Source: DASXYG01 sp036502625 (GTDB taxonomy: Bacteria; Actinomycetota; Actinomycetes; Streptosporangiales; Streptosporangiaceae). Taken from it: a stretch of 15,247 bases of DNA. The notes under the pieces are model-generated. The model was given only the letters and a program-made list of their open reading frames with translations. It was not told where the DNA came from and did no database searches. A program made the position numbers and the translations under genes. Where the stretch lies: assembly GCA_036502625.1 (NCBI GenBank), contig DASXYG010000024.1, positions 1-15,247 of the forward strand, given 5' to 3'. Positions 7,111-14,066 of the stretch are shown here, in pieces (positions within the stretch are counted from its first letter, which is position 1; each line of letters starts with the position of its first letter).

Positions 7111-7338
7111 TCACTCCCAGACGGCAGCGAGCGTCCAGGAGCCGTGCGTGTTCCGCAGCTCGTACATTCCCAGGCCGCCGGCCGGCCCGCTGGCCTGCAC
7201 GCGCCAGAGGTCGACCTCGGCGCGGTAGTCCTTCGCGGATCTCACGGCGTAGTGGTCGCCGCGCCACTCGAAGGTGGACGGGCGGCCGCCCGGCGTCGTC
7301 TGTACATCGATGCTGTCAGAGTGCACGCGTCTCCCCAT
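7111..7338 (-). CDS. Small conserved protein, DUF6504-like
   Basis: 75-aa soluble protein of unknown function. The start is set by the ATG at 7338, preceded by GGGGGA with 5-6 nt spacing; the longer upstream reading frame (to 7437) lacks conserved character. The order of motifs, RRVHSDSIDV then FEWRGDHYAV, LWRVQA, MYELR and a C-terminal WTLAAVW, fits my recollection of the actinobacterial DUF6504 family (RPxxFxWRGRxYxV, WRVxA, YxL, WxLxxV). No cysteines, membrane segment or signal peptide are present. It is a single-gene unit ending at the shared hairpin. Family assignment is moderate; no function can be given. Confidence 0.6.
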   Translation of the reverse strand: MGRRVHSDSIDVQTTPGGRPSTFEWRGDHYAVRSAKDYRAEVDLWRVQASGPAGGLGMYELRNTHGSWTLAAVWE

Positions 7339-7350
7339 GTGATCCCCCGC

Positions 7351-7360
7351 CGTTCGAACG
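7351..7360. repeat. Palindrome CGTTCGAACG upstream of the small DUF6504-like gene
   Basis: Perfect 10-bp palindrome 13 bp before the ATG, followed by GTGTTC so that GAAC and GTTC half-sites recur. It could be an operator. The remainder of 7339-7498 shows no gene. Confidence 0.3.
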
Positions 7361-7485
7361 TGTTCCCGACCCGGGAGCGGCGCGCGAGCCGCCGTTCCCG
7401 CCCGCAAGTCTGACTCACGAGGCGCGCCGCCGCCCACGAGCGGGCCCGGCGCGTCGGGGGTCGTACGGACGCCGACGTGGGGTGA

Positions 7486-7497
7486 TCCCGATCGGGA
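7486..7497. repeat. Palindrome TCCCGATCGGGA just after the ABATE gene stop
   Basis: Perfect 12-bp palindrome beginning 1 bp after the stop codon of the minus-strand gene. Without a loop it makes a poor hairpin; it may be a weak terminator or a binding site. Confidence 0.3.
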
Positions 7498-7498
7498 A

Positions 7499-7912
7499 TC
7501 AGCTACGAATGGCCAGTTCGCGCCACTCGCCGGTGATCACCACGGTGGCCCACGCCGCGGCGACGCGCGTCAGGGCGCGGCGCAGCTCGTCGACCACGGC
7601 CGGCGCGAACACGCGGCGCGGCTCGGTGTCGAGCGCGACGGTGATGCGCAGCCCGTCGAGGATGCGCTGGCCGTGCGCGATCGCCTCGGTGTCGCGCGCG
7701 CCGGACTCCGAGAGGTGCGCGCGCAGCCCGTCGCGCAGCGCCACGGCCTCCTCGTGGTGGGCGGGGCTGATCGGGACGGGACCGGACACCAGGCCGTGGT
7801 CGCGGAGGAACGCGGCCAGGCCGGGCCGGTCCGCGATCGTGTCGGTCTCGGTCTGCGGGTCGTACGTCGCGATGAAGGCGCGGATTAACTCCGCCGGGGA
7901 AGTCTCGGACAT
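7499..7912 (-). CDS. ABATE-domain protein without CGNR zinc finger
   Basis: 137-aa protein matching the ABATE domain (PF07336 type) that is normally the N-terminal part of actinobacterial putative stress-induced regulators ending in a CGNR zinc finger. Seen here: LIRAFIATYD, then D-T-IADRPGLAAFLRDHGL and VALRDGLRAHL. It stops at ITGEWRELAIRS, exactly where the usual proteins continue into the CxxxxC zinc-finger segment. None of the three frames downstream on this strand encodes a CGNR motif before the next gene. The ATG at 7912 is preferred (weak GATGAG 9 nt upstream); an ATG at 7921 is in frame. It lies 62 bp after the galactonate-dehydratase-like gene on the same strand and may be the last gene of that operon. 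DNA binding is doubtful without the finger. Confidence 0.75.
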   Translation of the reverse strand: MSETSPAELIRAFIATYDPQTETDTIADRPGLAAFLRDHGLVSGPVPISPAHHEEAVALRDGLRAHLSESGARDTEAIAHGQRILDGLRITVALDTEPRRVFAPAVVDELRRALTRVAAAWATVVITGEWRELAIRS

Positions 7913-7974
7913 GGGGGTCATCTCATCACGCTCACCACGGGTTCGTCCGGTCATCGCACGGAACGGGCCGTCCG

Positions 7975-9147
7975 TCACCACTCGGCCAGGCGGCCGTCCG
8001 GGAGGCGCCAGCCGGGGTCGGGCATGAACCAGTCGGTGGCGCGCTCCCGCACCGCGAGCTCGTCGACCTCGATGCCGAGCCCGGGGCCGTCCGGTACGGG
8101 CAGCGTGCCGTTGACGGGGGTCAGCGGCGCGGGGTCGGCCAGGTAGTCGTGCATCTCCGCGGGCGGCAGGCCGGCGTAGCCGCGGTTGTAGTGCAGGCCG
8201 AGGCTCTGCTCGTGCATCGGTACGTTCACCGCGCAGGCGGCGACCTGCATCGACGCGGCCAGCGACACCGGGCCGTTCGGGCAGTGCGGCGCCACGGCGA
8301 CGTCGTACGCCTCGGCCATGCGGCAGATCTTCTCCAGCTCGAACAGCCCGGTCAGCGAGACGTCCGGCTGGATGATGTCCACCGCGCGGCCTTCCAGCAG
8401 CCGCGCGAACTCCCAGCGGGAGGCCAGCCGCTCGCCGGTCGCGATGGGCGTGCGCGCCGCGGCCCGCTTGACCTCGCCGAGCGCGTCCTCGTAGCCGGGG
8501 CCGAGCGGCTCCTCGATCCACATCAGCCGGTACGGGTCGAGCTCGGTGACCAGCGCCGTCACTAGGGGCCGGTGCACGCGCCCGTGGAAGTCCAGCGCGA
8601 TGCGCAGCGCGTCGCCGTACGCATCGCGCAGCGCCGCGACGCGGGCCACCACGGCGTCGATCTTGGCGTTGTCGTCGATGTAGTCGAGCTCCTCGGTGGC
8701 CAGCATCTTCACGGCCGTGAACCCCTGCGCGACGCGGGCCGCGGCGTGTTCGACGACGTCGGCCGGGCGGTCGCCGCCGATCCACGCGTACAGCGGCACG
8801 GCGTCGCGTACGGCGCCGCCGAGGAACTCATACACCGGGACGCCACAGGCCCGCGCCTTGATGTCCCACAGCGCCTGCTCGACCGCCGCGGCCGCGGTGG
8901 CCAGCACCGGGCCGCCGCGGAAGAAGCCGTCGCGGCGCATCCGCTGCGCGAGGTCCTCGATGCGGCGGGCGTCCGCGCCGGTGATGTTGGCGGCCAGGTC
9001 GGCGACGGCGCCGATGACGGCGTTCGCCCGGCGGGCCAGGATCGCCTCGCCCCAGCCGATCGCGCCGTCGTCGGTGCGCACCCGGACGAAGATCCACCGC
9101 GGCGGCACCCGGATCGCCTCGACATGCGCGATGGTCAGCGCCTTCAC
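7975..9147 (-). CDS. dgoD: D-galactonate dehydratase-like enzyme (enolase superfamily, MR/MLE)
   Basis: 390-aa enolase-superfamily acid-sugar dehydratase. Reading from the GTG at 9147, metal ligands D186, E212 and E239 and the catalytic histidines H188 (DFHGRVHRP) and H288 (APHCPNGP) match the pattern of E. coli DgoD (D183, E209, E235, H185, H285). Further matches are YRLMWIEEPLG, GERLASRWEF, EQSLGLHYNRG, PGLGIEVDE, and a C-terminus in LAEW. The predicted reaction is loss of water from an aldonate to a 2-keto-3-deoxy acid; D-galactonate is the best guess, but a related aldonate is possible. Its GTG overlaps the TGA of the dehydrogenase gene by 4 bp, with GGAGGT inside the upstream gene, so translation is coupled. 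A GTG at 9150 is less well spaced. No kinase or aldolase for the product is in the window. Confidence 0.88.
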   Translation of the reverse strand: MKALTIAHVEAIRVPPRWIFVRVRTDDGAIGWGEAILARRANAVIGAVADLAANITGADARRIEDLAQRMRRDGFFRGGPVLATAAAAVEQALWDIKARACGVPVYEFLGGAVRDAVPLYAWIGGDRPADVVEHAAARVAQGFTAVKMLATEELDYIDDNAKIDAVVARVAALRDAYGDALRIALDFHGRVHRPLVTALVTELDPYRLMWIEEPLGPGYEDALGEVKRAAARTPIATGERLASRWEFARLLEGRAVDIIQPDVSLTGLFELEKICRMAEAYDVAVAPHCPNGPVSLAASMQVAACAVNVPMHEQSLGLHYNRGYAGLPPAEMHDYLADPAPLTPVNGTLPVPDGPGLGIEVDELAVRERATDWFMPDPGWRLPDGRLAEW

Positions 9148-9935
9148 CACGCCACCTCCGTGCCGCCGAGCGGGTCGGGGCGGCGGCTCAGGCGCCGCCC
9201 GCCGTCGACCGGGACGACCGCGCCGTGGACGAACGACGCGGCGTCGCCGGCCAGGAACGCCACCACCTCGGCCACCTCGTCCGGTGTCCCGGCGCGGCCG
9301 AGCAGTGTGGGCGGCGGTGCCTCGTCGCCCCACAATGCGCCGTCCAGGGTGTTCCGCGTGGACGGGGTGTTGATCACGCCGGGCGACACGCAGTTCACCC
9401 GGACGCCGGTGCCGGCCAGCTCCACCGCGAGGGCGCCGGTCGCGGCGGTGATGGCGCCCTTGGTCGTGACGTACGGGCCGTAGCCGGGCACGGGCAGCGC
9501 CTCCTGGACGCTGCCGACGTTAATGATCGCGCCGCCCTGGCCGAGCGCGTGCATGCGGCGCGCCGCCGCGGTGGACAGCACGCCCATGGCGGTGACGTTG
9601 ACCCGCAGGACGCGGTCCCAGTCGTCGGCCGAGGTGTCGGGGAAGCCGCCGCGCGGCGGGTACGCGGCCGCGCAGTTGACGAGGATGTGCAGGTCGGGCA
9701 GCGCGGCGAGGCGGGCGACCAGGCCGTTGAGGTCGCCGCGCGCGCCGAGGTCCGCGGTGACCGCCTCGACGCGCCCGCCGTCGGCCGCCGCCTCCGACGG
9801 GAGCGTGGACACCGCGTGGTCGCGGTCGATGGCGATGACCCGCGCGCCGCGCCGCGCCAGCAGCGCGGCCACCGCGCGCCCGATGCCGACCGCGGCCCCG
9901 GTGACCACGGCCCTGCTGTCGGTGAACTCCCCCAT
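9144..9935 (-). CDS. SDR-family NAD-dependent dehydrogenase (sugar or polyol type)
   Basis: 263-aa classical short-chain dehydrogenase. Cofactor motif TGAAVGIG (12-19); D37 at the end of the second strand points to NAD rather than NADP. The NAG-type motif is modified to NCAA. Catalytic residues are S142, Y155 and K159 (GYGPYVTTK). The C-terminal VDGG motif is present. A ribosome site AGGGG precedes the ATG at 9935. It sits between a sugar porter (12 bp upstream) and an aldonate dehydratase (4-bp overlap). The natural reading is therefore oxidation of an imported aldose to its lactone or acid, or of a keto/hydroxy group in a sugar acid. The exact substrate cannot be read from sequence. Confidence 0.88.
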   Translation of the reverse strand: MGEFTDSRAVVTGAAVGIGRAVAALLARRGARVIAIDRDHAVSTLPSEAAADGGRVEAVTADLGARGDLNGLVARLAALPDLHILVNCAAAYPPRGGFPDTSADDWDRVLRVNVTAMGVLSTAAARRMHALGQGGAIINVGSVQEALPVPGYGPYVTTKGAITAATGALAVELAGTGVRVNCVSPGVINTPSTRNTLDGALWGDEAPPPTLLGRAGTPDEVAEVVAFLAGDAASFVHGAVVPVDGGRRLSRRPDPLGGTEVAW

Positions 9936-9947
9936 GCCGCCCCTATC

Positions 9948-11315
9948 TCAGGCCCGGCCCGGCTCGGCGCCGAGCCCCTCTTCGATCTGCTCCAGGCTGC
10001 GGCCGCGCGTCTCCGGCAGCCATTTGTACGCGAACCCGCAGGCGAGCCCGCACAGCACGGCGAACACCACGAACACCGTGCCGGCGCCCACGCTGAGCAG
10101 GACCGGGAACAGCAACCCGACGAGGAAGTTGCCCAGCCAGTTCGTCAGCGTGGCCACGCCCATCGCGGTGCCGCGCACGCGCAGCGGGAAGATCTCGCCG
10201 AGCAGGATCCACACCATGCCGCCCCAGCTCAGCGAGAAGCACACCTTGAACGCGGCCAGCCCGATGATGGCGAGCCAGCCGCCGGACGCGCTGGTCACAC
10301 CGGAGAAGAAGACCACGGCGAGGAGGATCATGCTCGCGCACATGCCGATGGCGCCCAGGATCAGCGGTGTGCGGCGGCCCACCCGGTCCACCACGTACAT
10401 GATCATCAGGACCGTGATGACGACGGTCAGCGCGCCGAGCCCGGCGTTGGCGACGATCGCCGCGGAGTTGCCGTAGCCGAGCTGCGTGAGGATCGTCGGG
10501 GCGTAGTAGATGATCGTGTTGATGCCGATGATCTGCTGGAACACCGCGAGGCCGATGCCGAGCCACAGCACGCGCCGCAGCCGCGTGTCGGCGAACAGCT
10601 CGCGGAAGCCCGTACGCACCCGCTCCGCCGCGATGACCGAGCGGATCTCGGCCAGCTCCGCCTCCAGCTCCTCAGGCCCTCGACTGCGGGCCAGTACGGC
10701 GCGCGCGTCGTCCTCGCGGCCCTTGGTCAGCAGCCAGCGCGGGCTCTCCGGCTGGAACAACGCGCCGGCGAACAGCGCGATCGCGGGCACGGCGGCCAGC
10801 GCGAACATCCACCGCCACGCGCCGAACGGGCTCAGCGCCAGGTTGACCAGGTATGCGAGCAGGATGCCCGAGGAGATCATCAACTGGTTGAGGCCGGACA
10901 GCCGACCGCGCGACCCGGCGGGCGCGATCTCCGAGAGGTACACCGGGACCGTCACCGAGGCGGCGCCCACCGCCAGCCCCATGATCACGCGGAACACGAT
11001 GATCGTGGCGACGTCCGGCGCGAGCCCGGCCCCGATGGCGCCGACCGCGAAGAGCACGGCCGACAGCAGCACGGTGAACCGGCGGCCGTAGCGGTCGGTG
11101 ATGCGCCCGCAGCCGACCGCGCCGATCATGCCGCCGACGAGCAGCGAGCTGGTGACCAGGCCCTTCTCCAGCGGCGTGAGGCCGAACTCCGGGGTCAGGA
11201 ACAGCAGGGCGCCCGCGACGACGCCGAGGTCGTAGCCGAACAGCAGCCCGCCGAGTGCGCCGAAGAAGTACGTCGACCTGCCGACGGACCGCGTGGCCGA
11301 ACCGGTTGTAGGCAC
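9948..11315 (-). CDS. Sugar porter, MFS sugar:H+ symporter family
   Basis: About 455 aa with twelve hydrophobic segments and the signatures of the MFS sugar porter family (XylE/GalP/IolT relatives). These are FFGALGGLLFGYDLGVVAGA in helix 1, GRITDRYGRR after helix 2, PESPRWLL in the central loop, QQIIGINTIIYYAP in helix 7, DRVGRR, and PETRGRSLEQIEE at the C-terminus. It would import a monosaccharide, polyol or sugar acid. The start is uncertain: GTG at 11315 has GGGGG about 8 nt upstream, while GTG at 11324 has no ribosome site. Longer in-frame extensions into the regulator gene are antisense noise. It heads the minus-strand operon and is divergent from the GntR gene across 184 bp. Confidence 0.92.
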   Translation of the reverse strand: MPTTGSATRSVGRSTYFFGALGGLLFGYDLGVVAGALLFLTPEFGLTPLEKGLVTSSLLVGGMIGAVGCGRITDRYGRRFTVLLSAVLFAVGAIGAGLAPDVATIIVFRVIMGLAVGAASVTVPVYLSEIAPAGSRGRLSGLNQLMISSGILLAYLVNLALSPFGAWRWMFALAAVPAIALFAGALFQPESPRWLLTKGREDDARAVLARSRGPEELEAELAEIRSVIAAERVRTGFRELFADTRLRRVLWLGIGLAVFQQIIGINTIIYYAPTILTQLGYGNSAAIVANAGLGALTVVITVLMIMYVVDRVGRRTPLILGAIGMCASMILLAVVFFSGVTSASGGWLAIIGLAAFKVCFSLSWGGMVWILLGEIFPLRVRGTAMGVATLTNWLGNFLVGLLFPVLLSVGAGTVFVVFAVLCGLACGFAYKWLPETRGRSLEQIEEGLGAEPGRA

Positions 11316-11446
11316 CGCGCGCACCCCCAAAGGGTCGCCGGCCGTTTCCCCGCCACGCCGTCCGGGTGGGGGCCCGGCCGATGGGTCGAAAGCAGCACTC
11401 AGTGGATCACGCGGCGCTGACGGCGGCAAGGGGGGAACCGGCCAAG

Positions 11447-11452
11447 TAGGGT
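11447..11452 (+). promoter_or_regulatory. -10 element (TAGGGT) of the GntR gene
   Basis: TAGGGT predicts a start near 11459 and a 40-nt leader with GGGGA before the ATG at 11500. The 18-bp operator begins 4 bp downstream and would cover the start site. No good -35 box is visible. Confidence 0.45.
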
Positions 11453-11456
11453 GTGG

Positions 11457-11474
11457 TGGTAAGAGATCGGACCA
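11457..11474. promoter_or_regulatory. Predicted GntR operator, site C
   Basis: TGGTAAGAGATCGGACCA matches 14 of 18 positions of site A (13586-13603) and 13 of 18 of site B (13692-13709). The outer dyad is TGGT...ACCA. A further CTGACC half-site follows at 11475-11480. Overlap with the predicted start of gntR suggests autorepression. Confidence 0.55.
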
Positions 11475-11499
11475 CTGACCACGAGGACGGGGATGCCGC

Positions 11500-12213
11500 A
11501 TGTGGCGATCGCTGGGGCGCGGCAGCGTCGCGCGGCAGGTCGAGACCCAGGTCGTCGAGGCCATCGAGAAGGGCGAGCTGGGCCCGGGCGAGCGGCTGCC
11601 GCCGGAGCGCGAGTTCGCGGAGACGCTCGGCGTGAGCCGCCCGACCGTGCGCGAGGCCATCGGCTCGCTGAAGGCGCGCGGCCTCGTCCGCGTCGTGCAC
11701 GGCCGCGGCGTGTTCGTGGCCGACCCGGCCACCACACGCGAGCTGCGCTCCGCGCTGGACCACGAAGAGCTCACGATGGACGAGATGTTCGCGATGCGCG
11801 AGGTCCTGGAGGTCCCGGCGGCGGGCTGGGCGGCGGTCCAGCAGGACGAGCGGGCGCTGTCGCGGGTGCGCGCCGCGCTCGACGCGCTGAACGCGGCCAC
11901 CGAGGCGGACCCCCCGTCGTACGCCGACCTCGCCCGCCTCGACTCCGCGTTCCACCTCGCGATCGTCGCCGCCGCGGGCAACCGGTTCCTCCGGCAGACC
12001 CTCGGCGTGCTCCAGGAGATCCAGGCGCGCGGCATGCAGACGACGCTCGCCGTGCCGGGCCGCGTGGAGAAGTCGCGCACCGACCACGAGGAGATCCTCA
12101 CCGCGCTGGTCAACGGCAACCCGACGGCCGCGCGGGCGGCGGCGCGCCACCACGTACGGGCGGCGCACCGCGCGGCCGTCAGGCGCCTGCGCGAGGAGAC
12201 CCCGGCGAGCTGA
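11500..12213 (+). CDS. GntR-family transcriptional regulator, FadR/FCD subfamily
   Basis: 237 aa. The N-terminal winged helix-turn-helix covers about residues 8-75 (GERLPPEREFAETLGVSRPTVREAI; wing RVVHGRGVFV). The C-terminal FCD effector domain covers about 85-230. Candidate metal ligands, as in other FCD regulators, are D148, H152 (LDSAFH), H196 (TDHEE) and H218 (RHHVR), so the ligand is probably a small carboxylate bound through the metal. ATG at 11500 with GGGGA 8 nt upstream. It lies between the sugar/sugar-acid operon and the dctA/lyase genes. The shared 18-bp motif at its own promoter and at the dctA/lyase region makes it the likely local repressor. Its 3' end overlaps the convergent dctA-like gene by 35 bp. 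Confidence 0.92.
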   Translation: MWRSLGRGSVARQVETQVVEAIEKGELGPGERLPPEREFAETLGVSRPTVREAIGSLKARGLVRVVHGRGVFVADPATTRELRSALDHEELTMDEMFAMREVLEVPAAGWAAVQQDERALSRVRAALDALNAATEADPPSYADLARLDSAFHLAIVAAAGNRFLRQTLGVLQEIQARGMQTTLAVPGRVEKSRTDHEEILTALVNGNPTAARAAARHHVRAAHRAAVRRLREETPAS

Positions 12214-13552
12214 GCGCGGGCTCAGGCTCCGCACCGGCGCCGCGCCCGGCCAGCTCGGCGCGCGCCCGGCCGGCGTCGAAGTCGTTCTCCCACCGCGACA
12301 CCACGATGGTCGCGACGACGTTGCCGACGATGTTCGTCAGCGCCCGCGCCTCGTTCATGAAGCGGTCCACGCCGAGGATCAGCACGATGCCCGCGACCGG
12401 CACCGTGCCCAGCGACGACAGCGTCGCGGCCAGCACCGCCAGCGCCGCGCCGGCCACCCCGGCGCCGCCCTTGGACGTCAGCACGAGGATCAGCACCAGC
12501 CCGAGCTGCGCCCCCAGCGACAGGTGCACGCCGGTGGCCTGCGCGATGAACAGCGATGCCAGGCTCAGGTAGATCGCGGCGCCGTCCAGGTTGAACGAGT
12601 AGCCGGCCGGGATCGTGATGCCGACCACCGACTTCCCGCAGCCGAGCCGCTCCAGCTTCCGCATGGTCTGCGGCAGCACCGTCTCCGTCGACACCGTCGC
12701 GACGACGACGAGCAGCTCCTCGCGGAAGTAGCGCAGCAGCCGCAGCAGCGACACCCCGCAGACCCGCGTGACCACGCCGAGCACGACGAACACGAACACC
12801 GCGCACGTCACGTAGAAGCAGGCCATCAGCGCGCCGAGGTGGCCCAGGGTGTGCGCGCCGTACTTCCCGGTGGTGAACGCCGTCGCGCCGAACGCGCCGA
12901 TCGGCGCCGCGTACATGATGATCCGCAGGATGCCGAAGAACACCTGCTGGAAGCGTTCCAGCAGTTCGGTGACCGGCCCGCCGCGCTCGCCGAGGATGAC
13001 GAGCGCGATGCCGAACAGCACGGAGAACACCAGCACCGGCAGGATGTCGCCGGAGGCGAACGCGCCGACGACGTTGTCCGGCACGAGGCTCGTGAGGAAC
13101 GAGCCGAAGCCGTGCGGCGCGGACGTGTACTCCTGCGCCTTCGACGCGTCGAGGTCCGCCGGGTGCACGCCCATGCCGACGCCCGGCCGTACGACGTTCG
13201 CCACGACCAGCCCGATGGCCAGCGCGAACGTGGACACCACCTCGAAGTAGACGAGCGCCTTCAGGCCGACGCGGCCGACCATGCGCAGGTTGGTGGCGGA
13301 CGCGATGCCGAGCACGACCGTGAGGAACACGATCGGCGTGATGATCATCTTGATCGCGTTGATGAACAGGTCGCCGAGCGGTCCGAGCGCCTCGCCCGCG
13401 CCCGGCGCCACCAGGCCGACCACGGCGCCGGCGACCACGCCGACCAGCACCCAGAAGTACAGGTGCCGGACGAGCCGCCGCCAGCCCGTACGGGGTTCGG
13501 CGCCGCCTCCGCCGGGGTCGTCGCCGTCCGTGGGTATGGCCACTGCGCTCAT
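12179..13552 (-). CDS. dctA: C4-dicarboxylate:cation symporter, DctA-like (DAACS family)
   Basis: 457-aa secondary transporter. Family landmarks: INAIKMIITPIVFLTVVLGIA, FEVVSTFALAIGLVVAN, STETVLPQTMRKLERLGC, VVGITIPAGYSFNLDGAAIYL, IAQATG, TSKGGAGVAGAAL, and DRFMNEARALTNIVGN near the C-terminus. Eight transmembrane helices and two re-entrant loops are expected from the family. Known DctA proteins take up succinate, malate and fumarate; here the divergent lyase suggests a related small dianion such as sulfolactate. The ATG at 13552 follows GGAGGG with 8 nt spacing. The C-terminal tail (from about residue 425) is Ala/Gly/Pro-rich and its last 11 codons are antisense to the end of gntR. Operator site A lies 34 bp before the start codon. 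Confidence 0.92.
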   Translation of the reverse strand: MSAVAIPTDGDDPGGGGAEPRTGWRRLVRHLYFWVLVGVVAGAVVGLVAPGAGEALGPLGDLFINAIKMIITPIVFLTVVLGIASATNLRMVGRVGLKALVYFEVVSTFALAIGLVVANVVRPGVGMGVHPADLDASKAQEYTSAPHGFGSFLTSLVPDNVVGAFASGDILPVLVFSVLFGIALVILGERGGPVTELLERFQQVFFGILRIIMYAAPIGAFGATAFTTGKYGAHTLGHLGALMACFYVTCAVFVFVVLGVVTRVCGVSLLRLLRYFREELLVVVATVSTETVLPQTMRKLERLGCGKSVVGITIPAGYSFNLDGAAIYLSLASLFIAQATGVHLSLGAQLGLVLILVLTSKGGAGVAGAALAVLAATLSSLGTVPVAGIVLILGVDRFMNEARALTNIVGNVVATIVVSRWENDFDAGRARAELAGRGAGAEPEPALSSPGSPRAGA

Positions 13553-13585
13553 GGGGGGAGCCCTCCGGTTCGTCGCGCTGCGTTC

Positions 13586-13603
13586 TGGTCAGAGGTCAGG
13601 CCA
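13586..13603. promoter_or_regulatory. Predicted GntR operator, site A (dctA side)
   Basis: TGGTCAGAGGTCAGGCCA shares 15 of 18 bases with site B, in the same orientation, 106 bp away centre to centre. It contains an inner near-palindrome GGTCAGGCC and an outer dyad TGGTC...GGCCA. It lies between the predicted dctA promoter and the dctA start. Confidence 0.6.
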
Positions 13604-13616
13604 TTGGGTCGGTCGG

Positions 13617-13645
13617 TTCTATCGCGCCGCAGGTACCGAGCACAA
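13617..13645 (-). promoter_or_regulatory. Possible dctA promoter (TTGTGC-N18-TAGAAC)
   Basis: On the minus strand TTGTGC and TAGAAC are separated by 18 bp, predicting a start near 13610, just upstream of operator A. The -35 match is partial and the -10 lacks the final T. Confidence 0.35.
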
Positions 13646-13659
13646 GGGCGACCCCGCCT

Positions 13660-13688
13660 TTGCGCCGAATCGTGCCGCGCGCTAGCGT
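13660..13688 (+). promoter_or_regulatory. Promoter of the lyase genes (TTGCGC-N17-TAGCGT)
   Basis: TTGCGC at 13660-13665 and TAGCGT at 13683-13688 have the ideal 17-bp spacing. The predicted start near 13695 lies inside operator B (13692-13709), leaving a leader of about 54 nt. Confidence 0.5.
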
Positions 13689-13691
13689 CAG

Positions 13692-13709
13692 TGACCAGAG
13701 GTCAGACCA
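13692..13709. promoter_or_regulatory. Predicted GntR operator, site B (lyase side)
   Basis: TGACCAGAGGTCAGACCA, with a perfect inner palindrome GGTC-A-GACC of the kind bound by FadR/FCD GntR proteins. It overlaps the predicted transcription start of the lyase genes, which implies repression. Confidence 0.6.
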
Positions 13710-13748
13710 CCGACCCCAGAGCTCTACGAGAATTCCGGAGGTGACGCC

Positions 13749-14066
13749 GTGGGTGACACGGCTCCGAAGGACGGCCCACCGCAGTTCCTGATCCACGACG
13801 AGGGCGACTCCGTGGCCGTGGCCGTACGGGAGATCGCGCCGGGCACCGCGCACGGCGCGGTCCTGAAGTCCGGCCGCCGCTGCGCGTACGAGGTGCGCCA
13901 CCGCGTGCCGCTCGGCCACAAGTTCGCGGTGACCGACATCGCGGCCGGGGCGGACGTCGTCAAGTACGGCGTGCGCGTGGCCGTGGCCACGAAGGACATC
14001 GCGACCGGCGACTACGTCCACGTCGAGAATGTGAGGAGCGCACGGTGGCAGAACAGCGTCGCCTGA
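13749..14066 (+). CDS. suyA: UxaA/SAF-domain small subunit, probable (2R)-sulfolactate sulfo-lyase alpha subunit
   Basis: 105 aa, one SAF-like domain as in the N-terminal part of altronate/galactarate dehydratases. Visible features are FLIHDEGDSVAVAVREI, then VPLGHKFAVTDIAAGADVVKYG, and the end GDYVHVENVRSARW. The last segment resembles the YVHTHNLKTKRW-type end I remember for SuyA; altronate dehydratase small subunits usually end near HVHTHNL. The start is a GTG at 13749 with a strong GGAGGTGA site. It overlaps the large-subunit gene by 22 bp, so the two are translated together. Predicted role, with the next gene: cleavage of sulfolactate to pyruvate and sulfite in the cytoplasm. The alternative is a split dehydratase for a sugar acid. 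Confidence 0.65.
   Translation: MGDTAPKDGPPQFLIHDEGDSVAVAVREIAPGTAHGAVLKSGRRCAYEVRHRVPLGHKFAVTDIAAGADVVKYGVRVAVATKDIATGDYVHVENVRSARWQNSVA

Noticed and set aside
7351..7368. LexA/SOS-box-like sequence CGTTCGAACGTGTTC
   Set aside because: The GAAC and GTTC halves are 2 bp apart instead of the 4 bp required for the actinobacterial SOS box, and the downstream gene has no DNA-repair link.
9225..11420. Long plus-strand reading frame antisense to the SDR and sugar porter genes
   Set aside because: His/Arg/Asp/Gln-rich antisense shadow of two clear genes, with no motif.
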